Positions 17,636 to 25,063 of a DNA stretch of 64,000 nucleotides are shown piece by piece. Every line of letters begins with the position of its first letter. Positions within the stretch are counted from its first letter, which is position 1. The notes beneath the pieces are model-generated. The model did not search any database and was not told the origin of the DNA. It saw nothing but the letters and a program-made list of their open reading frames with translations. The DNA lies in contig CBDCAA010000007.1 in NCBI GenBank assembly GCA_965213855.1, positions 62,001 through 126,000 of the forward strand, read 5' to 3'. This DNA comes from JBBROS01 sp965213855. GTDB lineage: Bacteria > Pseudomonadota > Alphaproteobacteria > Acetobacterales > Acetobacteraceae. The translations under genes and the position numbers were made by a program.

Positions 17636-18694
17636 TCAGCCCAGCAACGCCTCCGCCTCGGCCCATAGCCGGCGCACGATGTCGCCCGCCGGCTCCGGCC
17701 GGGCGAGCGCGGCGGCCTGGCCGGACCACGCCTGGATGCGCCCGATATCGTTTGTCTTCAGCCCCTCGGCCCGCATCGCCGCAGTCAGCCCGCGCTGCAC
17801 CGGGTAGGGCGCCGGCGCCGGCCCCGGCGCCTCGACATAGGCCGTCGCGACGCTGCGCCCGGCCCGGCCGCTGAACGCGCGCGTCAGCCGGGTCTGTTCA
17901 GGGCGAAGCCCGTCCAGCGCCCCGGCCCAGGCCGGGTTCGTCTTCGCCTCCGGCGCGCGCAGGAACGCGGTGCCCACCTGCGCCGCGCTGGCGCCCAGGA
18001 TCAGCGCCGCGGCGACGCCCCGGCCATCGCCGATCCCACCGGTCGCGACCACGGGGATGCGCACCGCATCCGCCACTGCCGGGATCAGCGCCATGCTGCC
18101 GACCATGCCGGACTCGGCCGCCGCCGCATCGAAGCAGCCGCGATGCCCGCCCGCCTCCATGCCTTGGGCCACCACCGCGTCCGCCCCGGCCGCCTCCGCC
18201 GCCAGCGCCTCCGTCACGGTCGACACGTTCGCGAACCACGCGATCCCCGCCGCCTTCAGCCGCCCCACGAACCCGGCCGGCCACAGCCCCATCACCGAGC
18301 TCACGATGGTCGGCGCGGCGGCCAGCAGCGCCTCGCACTGGGCTGCGAAATCGATCGGCGCCGCGTCGCCCGCATCTGCTGCCGGCACCGGACCGAACTG
18401 GGCGAGGTGCGCGCGCACCGCCGCCTCGTGGGCTCCGTCCCGCTCCGGCGCCGGGTCGGGAACCCACAAGTTGAGCTGGAAGGCGCCGTTGCTGCGCGCC
18501 CGGACCTGCCGCGCCCAATCCAGGATCGCCTCAGGCGGCAGCAGCAGCGCGCCGCAACTGCCCAAACCCCCCGCATTGGCCACCGCGACGGAAAGCTCGG
18601 GCGGACACGCCCCCGCCATCGGCGCCAGCAGGATCGGCAAGCGAAGACCGTAACGGTCGCAGAACGCGGCAGCACGGGCGCGGGGCGAGTTCAT
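17636..18694 (-). CDS. Nitronate monooxygenase / NPD-family FMN oxidoreductase
   Basis: 352 aa TIM-barrel flavoprotein of the 2-nitropropane dioxygenase family. Seen: LPILLAPMAGACPPELSVAVANAGGLGS at the N-terminus (given in part), GADAVVAQGMEAGGHRG, the conserved FMN/catalytic segment, and VVATGGIGDGRGVAAALILGA for phosphate binding. It oxidises alkyl nitronates such as propionate 3-nitronate. ATG 18694. A decayed second copy lies immediately downstream, so an ancestral tandem duplication is likely. Confidence 0.87.
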   Translation of the reverse strand: MNSPRARAAAFCDRYGLRLPILLAPMAGACPPELSVAVANAGGLGSCGALLLPPEAILDWARQVRARSNGAFQLNLWVPDPAPERDGAHEAAVRAHLAQFGPVPAADAGDAAPIDFAAQCEALLAAAPTIVSSVMGLWPAGFVGRLKAAGIAWFANVSTVTEALAAEAAGADAVVAQGMEAGGHRGCFDAAAAESGMVGSMALIPAVADAVRIPVVATGGIGDGRGVAAALILGASAAQVGTAFLRAPEAKTNPAWAGALDGLRPEQTRLTRAFSGRAGRSVATAYVEAPGPAPAPYPVQRGLTAAMRAEGLKTNDIGRIQAWSGQAAALARPEPAGDIVRRLWAEAEALLG

Positions 18695-18827
18695 GCCCGG
18701 CACTCTGCCCCACCCCGCCGTGGCCGAAAAGCCAGCACGCCCGCGGTGCAGGGCTGGACATTGCAGGCGCGCATTGCCGCCGCGCCTCGTCGGCATGATC
18801 TTCCGACAGTTCGTCAGGAGGGGCAGT

Positions 18828-19742
18828 TTGGACCTGATCGCGGCGTTTCGTGTGTTCGTGCGCGTGGCCGAGTCCGGCTCCTTCTCGGCCGTCGCCCGGG
18901 AACTCGGCGTCACGCAGCCGGCCGTCTCACGCCAGGTCAGCGCGCTCGAGACGCATCTCGGGGCCCGGCTGCTGCAACGCACCACCCGCAGCCTCGCCCT
19001 TACGTCCGACGGCATGGATCTGCTGGGCCATGCCCGGGCCGTGCTGGAAGCGGTGGAGCGGGCGGAGGGCGCCGTCGGGCGCCATCATGCCGGGCCCGCC
19101 GGCCTCGTCCGCGTCGCGTCCAGCGTGACGTTCGGCCGCGTCGTCATCGCGCCCCGCCTGCCGGTGCTGCTCGCCCGCTATCCCGCGCTCGAGGTCGATC
19201 TTCGCCTTGACGACCGCCCATCCGACCTCGTCCATGACGGCATCGACATCGCAATCCGCGTCGGTGAGATCACCGAGGCGTCACTGATCGCCCGCCGCAT
19301 GGGCGCCGTCACCCGCCACGTCATGGCTTCCGTCGACTACCTGGCCCGGCACGGCACGCCCACCACGCTCGACCAACTCGCCGAGCACGAATGCGTGCTG
19401 CTGGAGCTGTCCGCCCACCCCAACGTCTGGCGCCTGCAGAGCCCGCAGGGTGTCCGCGACGTGCCTGTTCATGGCCGCTTCCGCACCGACAGCGTCGAGG
19501 CGGCGCGGGTCGCAGTCAACGCCGGCATGGGGCTCGGCCTCATGTCGAACTGGCTGATGCAGGCCGAGCTTGCCGCCGGCACCGTCATCTCCATCCTGCC
19601 GGATTGGACCCCACCGGTCTCCGCCGTCCACGCCGTCTATCCCGCGCAGCGCAACCTTGCCCCCCGCACCCGCGCCGTGATGGATTTCCTGGTGGCCGAG
19701 TTCCGCGACGATCCGGCGCTTTCCCAGCTGCGCGGCCGCTGA
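18828..19742 (+). CDS. LysR family transcriptional regulator
   Basis: 304 aa. An N-terminal winged helix-turn-helix (DLIAAFRVFVRVAESGSFS..LGVTQPAVSRQVSALE) is followed by the periplasmic-binding-like effector domain. TTG 18828 behind AGGAGGGG is preferred; ATG 18795 is an in-frame alternative with no ribosome site. Divergent from the nitronate monooxygenase gene across 133 bp, so regulation of that gene is plausible (inference). Its binding site would be in 18695-18827. Confidence 0.85.
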   Translation: MDLIAAFRVFVRVAESGSFSAVARELGVTQPAVSRQVSALETHLGARLLQRTTRSLALTSDGMDLLGHARAVLEAVERAEGAVGRHHAGPAGLVRVASSVTFGRVVIAPRLPVLLARYPALEVDLRLDDRPSDLVHDGIDIAIRVGEITEASLIARRMGAVTRHVMASVDYLARHGTPTTLDQLAEHECVLLELSAHPNVWRLQSPQGVRDVPVHGRFRTDSVEAARVAVNAGMGLGLMSNWLMQAELAAGTVISILPDWTPPVSAVHAVYPAQRNLAPRTRAVMDFLVAEFRDDPALSQLRGR

Positions 19743-19819
19743 CGGCGGCTGAAAGGCTGCCGTGAATATAGCCGTATCGCCCCCTTGCAACGCCTGCTCC
19801 CGCTGCTGACATCGCGCCC

Positions 19820-20197
19820 ATGATGAACACAGCCACCTTCACGCGGACCGCCCCGGACGCCCTCGCCCGCCTTGCGCGGCTGAAGAAGCTCGCTTGGCTG
19901 CTCGATGCCCAGTTCGGCCTGCCCGGAACCAAGTTCCGCTTCGGCTTGAACAGCGTGCTCGGCCTTGCCCCGCTTGCCGGCGATGTCCTGCTGGGGGCCG
20001 TGGGCCTCTATATCGTCGCGGAGGCTCGTGCCCTCGGCGCCCCCACGGCGCTGCTCGGCCGGATGATGGCCAACATCGCCGTCGAGGTCGCCGGTGGCTC
20101 CGTGCCCATCCTCGGCGACCTGTTCGACATGGCCTTCAAGGCCAACCTCCGGAATCTCGCGCTGCTGGAGGACTTCCTCCTCCGCCGCCGCGCCTAG
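19820..20197 (+). CDS. DUF4112 family protein
   Basis: 125 aa. LAWLLDAQFGLPGTKFRFGLNSVLGL with GDVLLGAVGLYIV, and the glycine-rich ILGDLFDMAFKANLRN near the end, are the DUF4112 hallmarks. Two hydrophobic segments suggest a membrane-associated small protein. Function unknown. Starts at ATG ATG (19820/19823). Confidence 0.82.
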   Translation: MMNTATFTRTAPDALARLARLKKLAWLLDAQFGLPGTKFRFGLNSVLGLAPLAGDVLLGAVGLYIVAEARALGAPTALLGRMMANIAVEVAGGSVPILGDLFDMAFKANLRNLALLEDFLLRRRA

Positions 20198-20233
20198 ACC
20201 CGGTCAACTCGACACCGGTCAGCTCGCCACCCG

Positions 20234-20647
20234 TCAGCTCGCCAGGAGCCGCTTCACCCGCGTCCGCCGCGCGGTGACCATGGCCCGTCCTTCACGCCGG
20301 GCTAACGCCGTCGCAGCGGCCATGTCGAGCACCGTGATCCCAACGACCGCGATCGTCGCAAGCGCCGCGGCATGACGCTTCCGGTTGCCTGGCAGGAGAG
20401 CGTTGCCCAGGATCGCCAGGTCCAGCGCATCGCCGGCCACGCGCGTCCCGATCGGCCCCGCATTATCCGGATGCGTCATCGCAACGAACCCATTGATGAT
20501 TTCCCGCGGACCCAGGAACCAGCGCACGAAACCGACCGGCACTGGCAGACCGAGCCCGTCGCGCAACCGGCGTGCCGCAAACACCTCCACGGCGCCGATC
20601 AGCACGCTCGTGAGCCCGAGCAGCTTCGAAAATTCGATATCGTTCAT
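20234..20647 (-). CDS. Small hypothetical membrane protein coupled to alcohol dehydrogenase
   Basis: 137 aa with three to four hydrophobic segments (LLGLTSVLIGAVEVFAA; AALATIAVVGITVLDM). The start overlaps the stop of the upstream zinc alcohol dehydrogenase by four bases (ATGA), so it is translated from the same message. I do not recognise a family; similar small membrane proteins accompany zinc alcohol dehydrogenases in other proteobacteria, from memory. Possible membrane partner; not assigned. Confidence 0.68.
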   Translation of the reverse strand: MNDIEFSKLLGLTSVLIGAVEVFAARRLRDGLGLPVPVGFVRWFLGPREIINGFVAMTHPDNAGPIGTRVAGDALDLAILGNALLPGNRKRHAAALATIAVVGITVLDMAAATALARREGRAMVTARRTRVKRLLAS

Positions 20648-21819
20648 GGCTTCAGCACCACCTTCACGCAGCCGTCTTGCTTGTCGCGGAATACCTTGTA
20701 GAGGTCTGGCCCGTCCTCGAGCGTCCCTACATGGGTGATCAGGAACGATGGATCGATCTCGCCCTTCTCGATCCGCTCCATCAGCTGGTGCTGATACTTC
20801 TGCACCGGCGTCTGCGACATCTTGAACGTCAGCCCCCGGTTGATCGCCGACCCCATCGGCACCTTGTCCAGCAGCCCGCCATAGACGCCGATGATACTAA
20901 CGACGCCGCCGTTGCGGCAATTGTTGATGGCCTGCCGCAACACGTGCGGCCGGTCGGTGCCGATCCACGCGACCTGCTTGGCCCGGTCCAGCACGCTATC
21001 GAAGCTCGCGCCGGGGCTCGCCTCGGTGCCGACCGCGTCGATGCACGCGTCGGCCCCACGACCCTTCGTCATCTGGTTGATGCGGTCGTACACGCTCTCG
21101 CTCATGAAATCGATCGTCTCCGCCCCGGCCTGCCGCGCCAGGGTCAGCCGCTCCGGCACGGTGTCGATCGCGATCACCCGCTCGGCGCCCAGCAGGAAGC
21201 ACGACCGGATCGCGAACTGCCCGACCGGACCGCACCCGAACACCGCGATCGTGTCGCCGGGCTGGATGTCGCAGAAATCGGCGCCCATGTAACCGGTCGG
21301 GAAGATGTCCGACAGAAACAGCACCTGCTCATCCGACAGGCCGGCCGGCACCTTGATACAGCCGAAATCCGCATACGGCACGCGCAGGTATTCCGCCTGC
21401 CCGCCGGCATAGCCGCCCAGCAGGTGGGTGTAGCCATACAGCCCGGCCGGCGAGTGGCCCCACAGCTTGGACGCGACCTCCCGGTTCGGGCTCGGGTTGG
21501 ACCGCTCGCACCCGGCGAACAGGCCCTTCTGGCAGAAGAAACACTCCCCACAGGCAATGGTGAACGGCACGACGACCTTGTCGCCGACCTTTAGCTTGGT
21601 GTTCTCCCGCCCGACCTCGACCACCTCGCCCATCGTTTCGTGGCCCATCACGTCGCCGGACTTCATTCCAGGCATGAACCCGTTCATTAGATGCAGGTCG
21701 CTGCCGCATATCGCGCAGGCCGTCACCTTGATGATCGCGTCGCGCGGATGTTGAACCTTCGGATCCGGCACCGTATCACACCGGATGTCGCCCTTTCCGT
21801 GCCAGCAGAGTGCCTTCAT
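20644..21819 (-). CDS. Zinc-dependent alcohol dehydrogenase (formaldehyde-dehydrogenase-like branch)
   Basis: 391 aa medium-chain dehydrogenase. Catalytic zinc region CAICGSDLHLMNG..GHE, structural zinc cysteines CGECFFCQKGLFAGC, and the Rossmann motif AVFGCGPVGQFAI. The extended length and the segment between the GroES and Rossmann parts resemble the glutathione-independent formaldehyde dehydrogenase branch. Substrate unknown. Followed by a coupled small membrane protein gene. Confidence 0.87.
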   Translation of the reverse strand: MKALCWHGKGDIRCDTVPDPKVQHPRDAIIKVTACAICGSDLHLMNGFMPGMKSGDVMGHETMGEVVEVGRENTKLKVGDKVVVPFTIACGECFFCQKGLFAGCERSNPSPNREVASKLWGHSPAGLYGYTHLLGGYAGGQAEYLRVPYADFGCIKVPAGLSDEQVLFLSDIFPTGYMGADFCDIQPGDTIAVFGCGPVGQFAIRSCFLLGAERVIAIDTVPERLTLARQAGAETIDFMSESVYDRINQMTKGRGADACIDAVGTEASPGASFDSVLDRAKQVAWIGTDRPHVLRQAINNCRNGGVVSIIGVYGGLLDKVPMGSAINRGLTFKMSQTPVQKYQHQLMERIEKGEIDPSFLITHVGTLEDGPDLYKVFRDKQDGCVKVVLKP

Positions 21820-21976
21820 GCCGTGTGTGTCCCCATGCGCGTTCGTTGGGGGTAGCGCGGGGCACGGGGACAGGTTTGTACCGCTCCCGCCAAGGTGATG
21901 CTGTCTCGCTTTGTGAACTCTGTCCTAATAAGGAGAACTGTCCTAAGATCGCCCGCTCGGAAGCGGGGAGGGGGCG

Positions 21977-22123
21977 ATGATGACAGCAGACGACCGGCGG
22001 CACCGGACGGCCCGCGAACGCCTGCTCGGCGCCATGCTCCTCCTCGGCAGCCTTGCATCCGGCGTCAATGCTATTGTGCAAGTCACCCGCCTGCTGATCG
22101 CAGCCTTGAGCGGCGTTCTTTGA
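21977..22123 (+). CDS. Possible small membrane protein (48 aa)
   Basis: ATG 21977 (second ATG 21980) lies 1-2 nt behind a strong GGGGAGGGGG tract. The frame encodes a charged start (MMTADDRRHRTARERLL) and a 30-residue hydrophobic remainder (GAMLLLGSLASGVNAI..LLIAALSGVL), stopping at TGA 22121-22123. It would converge with vapC. No homologue is recognised and the ORF is short, so this could be chance in GC-rich DNA. Confidence 0.35.
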   Translation: MMTADDRRHRTARERLLGAMLLLGSLASGVNAIVQVTRLLIAALSGVL

Positions 22124-22132
22124 GTGGGCTGG

Positions 22133-22525
22133 TCAGGCAAGCTGCAGGCCGAGGTGGGCGGCCATCGGCAGGAAGTCCCGGTCGTTCTGAAGCAGCGCGT
22201 GGCCCCGCTCGATGCAGAATGTTCCGAGGACAAGATCGACGGTCTTGCGGATGGTGACACCGCGCGAGCGCAACGTGCGTGCATTGCGGGCAGCCGCGAC
22301 AGCAAGCCCGGGGTCGAGAACCTGCACCAGGGGAAACTGGCGCATGTCGCGCTCCAGCCGCTGCGCATGACGGTCGTCGCGGGCGCCCTGAAGGACTTCG
22401 AGGAGGACGATGTCGGCGAGCAGCAGCTCGCCAATACCCAGGGCAAGCGCGTGCAAGGTCCGAACGGACGCGATGTCCTCATTCCGGAGGTTTGCGATCC
22501 AGACGGAGCTGTCGACGACAGTCAC
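22133..22525 (-). CDS. vapC: VapC-type PIN-domain toxin
   Basis: 130 aa PIN ribonuclease. Conserved acidic residues: D5 in TVVDSSVWI, the E in LADIVLLEVLQG, D in RKTVDLVLGTFC and D in LLQNDRDF. It overlaps the VapB gene by four bases (ATGA) in the normal antitoxin-then-toxin order. Toxins of this family cleave specific RNAs; the antitoxin blocks the active site. Confidence 0.88.
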   Translation of the reverse strand: MTVVDSSVWIANLRNEDIASVRTLHALALGIGELLLADIVLLEVLQGARDDRHAQRLERDMRQFPLVQVLDPGLAVAAARNARTLRSRGVTIRKTVDLVLGTFCIERGHALLQNDRDFLPMAAHLGLQLA

Positions 22526-22734
22526 TCTTGTGGATCGAACGTCCTTGCGGCGCGCATTGCATCAAGATCGCCCTCCCACCCGAGCCCGGCCATATCTTCG
22601 ATGGCAAGGATCTGCTGGCGCCGTTGGATGACCGCTCTAAGCGCCTCCTCGACGGTGGCCTTCTTGGTTTTTTGGCCCGTCGCGGCCATGGCGGCGGCAA
22701 TCAGCTGATCGTCGATGTCGATGTTGGTTCGCAT
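22522..22734 (-). CDS. vapB: VapB-type antitoxin
   Basis: 70 aa. The N-terminal MRTNIDIDDQLIAAAMAATG with KKATVEEALRAVIQR is the ribbon-helix-helix DNA-binding motif of the VapB/MetJ-like antitoxins; the C-terminal tail (MAGLGWEGDLDAMR) is the PIN-binding part. The promoter, and probably autorepression, should be in 22735-22779, where the sequence is AT-rich (ATTATACACTTTATACACAC-like on the coding strand). Confidence 0.88.
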   Translation of the reverse strand: MRTNIDIDDQLIAAAMAATGQKTKKATVEEALRAVIQRRQQILAIEDMAGLGWEGDLDAMRAARTFDPQE

Positions 22735-22779
22735 GGCAAAACCTAAGTGTGTATAAAGTCGTGCTATTATACACCAACG

Positions 22780-23412
22780 CTAGCGCGAGATCGAGTTTGA
22801 TGGCAGCAAACCCCCTGCTGTCTCGATGAACGCCGCCACCTCTGCCACCCCGTCGCCTGCCCGGATGTTGGTGAACACGAACGGCCGTTCGCCCCGCATG
22901 CGGCGGCTGTCGCGGTCCATCACCTCGAGGCTGGCGCCCACATGCGGCGCCAGGTCGATCTTGTTGATCACCAGCAGGTCGCTCCGCGTGATCCCCGGGC
23001 CGCCCTTGCGCGGGATCTTGTCCCCGGCCGACACATCGATGACGTAGATCGTGAGGTCCGCCAGCTCCGGGCTGAACGTCGCGGCCAGGTTGTCGCCGCC
23101 CGACTCGATCAGGATCACGTCCAGCCCGGGGAACCGCCGCCGCAACTCCGCCACGCCGGCCAGGTTGATGCTGGCGTCCTCGCGGATGGCCGTATGCGGG
23201 CACCCCCCGGTCTCGATCCCCAGGATCCGCTCCGGCGGCAGGCTGCCGGCCCGGGTCAGGAACTCGGCGTCCTCCTTGGTATAGATGTCGTTCGTGATCG
23301 CGGCCACGTCGTACCGCGGCGAGAACCGCTTGCACAGCGCGTCCATCAGCGCCGTCTTCCCCGTGCCCACCGGGCCGCCGACACCCACCCGCAAGGGTCC
23401 ATGCTCGCTCAT
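22780..23412 (-). CDS. ureG: Urease accessory GTPase UreG
   Basis: 210 aa SIMIBI-class GTPase delivering nickel to urease. P-loop GVGGPVGTGKTAL, metal/dimer motif CPHTAIREDAS, NKIDLAPHV for guanine recognition. ATG 23412 overlaps the UreF stop (ATGA). Last gene of the urease operon. Confidence 0.95.
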   Translation of the reverse strand: MSEHGPLRVGVGGPVGTGKTALMDALCKRFSPRYDVAAITNDIYTKEDAEFLTRAGSLPPERILGIETGGCPHTAIREDASINLAGVAELRRRFPGLDVILIESGGDNLAATFSPELADLTIYVIDVSAGDKIPRKGGPGITRSDLLVINKIDLAPHVGASLEVMDRDSRRMRGERPFVFTNIRAGDGVAEVAAFIETAGGLLPSNSISR

Positions 23413-24131
23413 GTCCGGAACAGCCTCGTATATTGCGTCTCGTGCCGCATCGCGGCGATGTCGGACCGGAAGCACGCCCCGCCGATGTCGTCGAGCGTCA
23501 GCCCGGCCGTCGCGTCCACGAGCGCATGGATGGTCGGCTCGAGCGCGAGCTGCAGCCGGAGCCCGGCCGTCTGCCCGAGCGGCACCAAGCGGATGGCGGC
23601 GCCGACCAGGTTGGCCGCGAACGCATGCAGATACGCCGCCACCGCGGCGCCCTCGGTGACCGCATGGGCCCTGGCCAGCGCGCCCACTGCGACCGGATAC
23701 GCCACCGCGCGCCCCAGCGCCGCCAGCAACGGCGCGCCCCACACCCGCGCCGCGATCCCGAACGCGTCGCCTTGCCCCAGCGTCTCGGCCCGGCGCTCCC
23801 GGCCGCCCGCCGCAGCTTCGGCCACGTCCGCCACCGCCGCCAGCGCCGCCACCTCGTCGGCGGCATAGGCTTGCCGCAGGACCACCGCGTCCGAATGCCC
23901 GGCCCCATGCCGCAGCACGTCCGCCACCCACGCCAGCACCTCCGCCTCCCCCGTCACGTCCCCACTCTCGACCGCCCACTCGAGCCCATGGCTATACGCG
24001 AACGCCCCCGTCGGAAACGCCGGCGACAACCACGTCAGCAACCGGGTCAACGCGACCGCCCCCTCTCCCGCCTGCGGGTGAGCGCCGGGGTCAGGGTTAC
24101 GGGGGCGAGCGCCGGCCTCGACCACCCTCAC
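23409..24131 (-). CDS. ureF: Urease accessory protein UreF
   Basis: 240 aa all-helical nickel-insertion factor; LTWLSPAFPTGAFAYSHGLEWAVE and the C-terminal ACFRSDIAAMRHETQYTRLFRT (in part) are typical. The GTG start (24131) overlaps the UreE stop (GTGA). The first ~27 residues (NPDPGAHPQAGEG) are translated from a palindromic repeat and are not part of the UreF core. Confidence 0.92.
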   Translation of the reverse strand: MRVVEAGARPRNPDPGAHPQAGEGAVALTRLLTWLSPAFPTGAFAYSHGLEWAVESGDVTGEAEVLAWVADVLRHGAGHSDAVVLRQAYAADEVAALAAVADVAEAAAGGRERRAETLGQGDAFGIAARVWGAPLLAALGRAVAYPVAVGALARAHAVTEGAAVAAYLHAFAANLVGAAIRLVPLGQTAGLRLQLALEPTIHALVDATAGLTLDDIGGACFRSDIAAMRHETQYTRLFRT

Positions 24132-24165
24132 TCCAACCCTGTCCCGCCAGCGGGAGACGGAGTCG
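24059..24165. repeat. Palindromic repeat A across the ureE-ureF junction
   Basis: Two inverted halves, CCCCTCTCCCGCCTGCGGG and ACCCTGTCCCGCCAGCGGGA, flank a short centre. The element belongs to the CCCTCTCCC/GGGAGAGGG family also at 26785, 35698, 58983 and 61829. Here it is inside coding sequence, supplying the UreE C-terminus and the UreF N-terminus. Confidence 0.7.
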
Positions 24166-24625
24166 GTTCGTCTTCGTCATGGTGATGATGCCCATGCCCC
24201 CCCGCATACGCCCCCGCCTCCGGGTCGAACGGCGCATCGATGGTGTGCACATGCCCGCCCAGGCCCCGCACCATTGCCGCGATCACATGGTCCGCCCGGA
24301 TCCGTATATGCTCGCCCAGCATCTGCACCGGCAGATGCCGGTTACCCAGATGCCAGGCGATCCGCACCAGCCCGGCCGCATCGTGCGCATGGATGTCGAG
24401 CAACGGCTCCGCCCGCGACTGCACCCGCACCACGCGCCCATCTTCGAGCCGCAGCCCGTCTCCGTCGCGCAGCCGGTGCGCCTGCGGTAAGTCTAGCAGC
24501 AGGTCCGCCCCCGCCTCCGTCCTCAACTGAATCCGCCGCCGGTGCCGCCGGTCGAAGTCGATCAGGACCGTATCGACCGCCGACCCCTCCCACGTGCCAG
24601 CGGCCAGCACGGCCTGCGCCCGCAT
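24128..24625 (-). CDS. ureE: Urease accessory metallochaperone UreE
   Basis: 165 aa. The N-terminal peptide-binding-like domain (VLIDFDRRHRRRIQL) and C-terminal nickel-binding domain (HLGNRHLPVQ..IRADHVI) are followed by a His-rich tail GGHGHHHHDEDE, the usual nickel-storage tail of UreE. The last residues (PTPSPAGGTGLE) come from a palindromic repeat. Start ATG 24625 overlaps the preceding gene's stop by one base. Confidence 0.93.
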   Translation of the reverse strand: MRAQAVLAAGTWEGSAVDTVLIDFDRRHRRRIQLRTEAGADLLLDLPQAHRLRDGDGLRLEDGRVVRVQSRAEPLLDIHAHDAAGLVRIAWHLGNRHLPVQMLGEHIRIRADHVIAAMVRGLGGHVHTIDAPFDPEAGAYAGGHGHHHHDEDEPTPSPAGGTGLE

Positions 24626-25044
24626 CACAGGTATGGCGCCGTCCGGCTCGCGCTGATCACCAGGAAGCAGAACGCGATCACCTCCGTCACCACCAGGGCA
24701 CCCACCAGGCTCAGCGCCGACATCCGCACATACAGGCTCGGCGGCGCCGCCTGGTCCGGGCGTGCATGCGGCATCACGCCCAGCGCCAGCATGAACGCCA
24801 GCGCCGAGAGCAGCCCGGCCGCAAGCCCGGTCGTGAGCGCCGGGCCGAAGCTGCGGCCCATCCATGTGATGATCGTCCCCACCACCGCGATGATCAGGCC
24901 CAGCCCGGCCGCCGCCGCCACGAACTCCGGCGTCGTCGGCTCCTTCGGGCGGTTCACGTTCAGCCAACTCCGCAGCGCGAACGCCGCCAGCCCCCCGATG
25001 GCAACGATATGGAGCAACGCGGAAAACAGCAGCACGGCGCGCAT
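24625..25044 (-). CDS. Four-helix membrane protein embedded in the urease operon
   Basis: 139 aa with four predicted transmembrane segments (VLLFSALLHIVAIGGLAAFA; AAAAGLGLIIAVVGTIITWM; ALTTGLAAGLLSALAFMLAL; ALSLVGALVVTEVIAFCFLV). It lies between ureC and ureE and touches both (19 bp and a 1-base TGATG overlap). I do not recognise the family. It is not a HupE/UreJ- or NikA-like nickel carrier by visible motif (no HX4D), nor a UreI/Yut urea channel. A membrane role in nickel or urea handling is only a guess from context. Confidence 0.75.
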   Translation of the reverse strand: MRAVLLFSALLHIVAIGGLAAFALRSWLNVNRPKEPTTPEFVAAAAGLGLIIAVVGTIITWMGRSFGPALTTGLAAGLLSALAFMLALGVMPHARPDQAAPPSLYVRMSALSLVGALVVTEVIAFCFLVISASRTAPYL

Positions 25045-25063
25045 CGATTGGGGGCCCCTCGCT

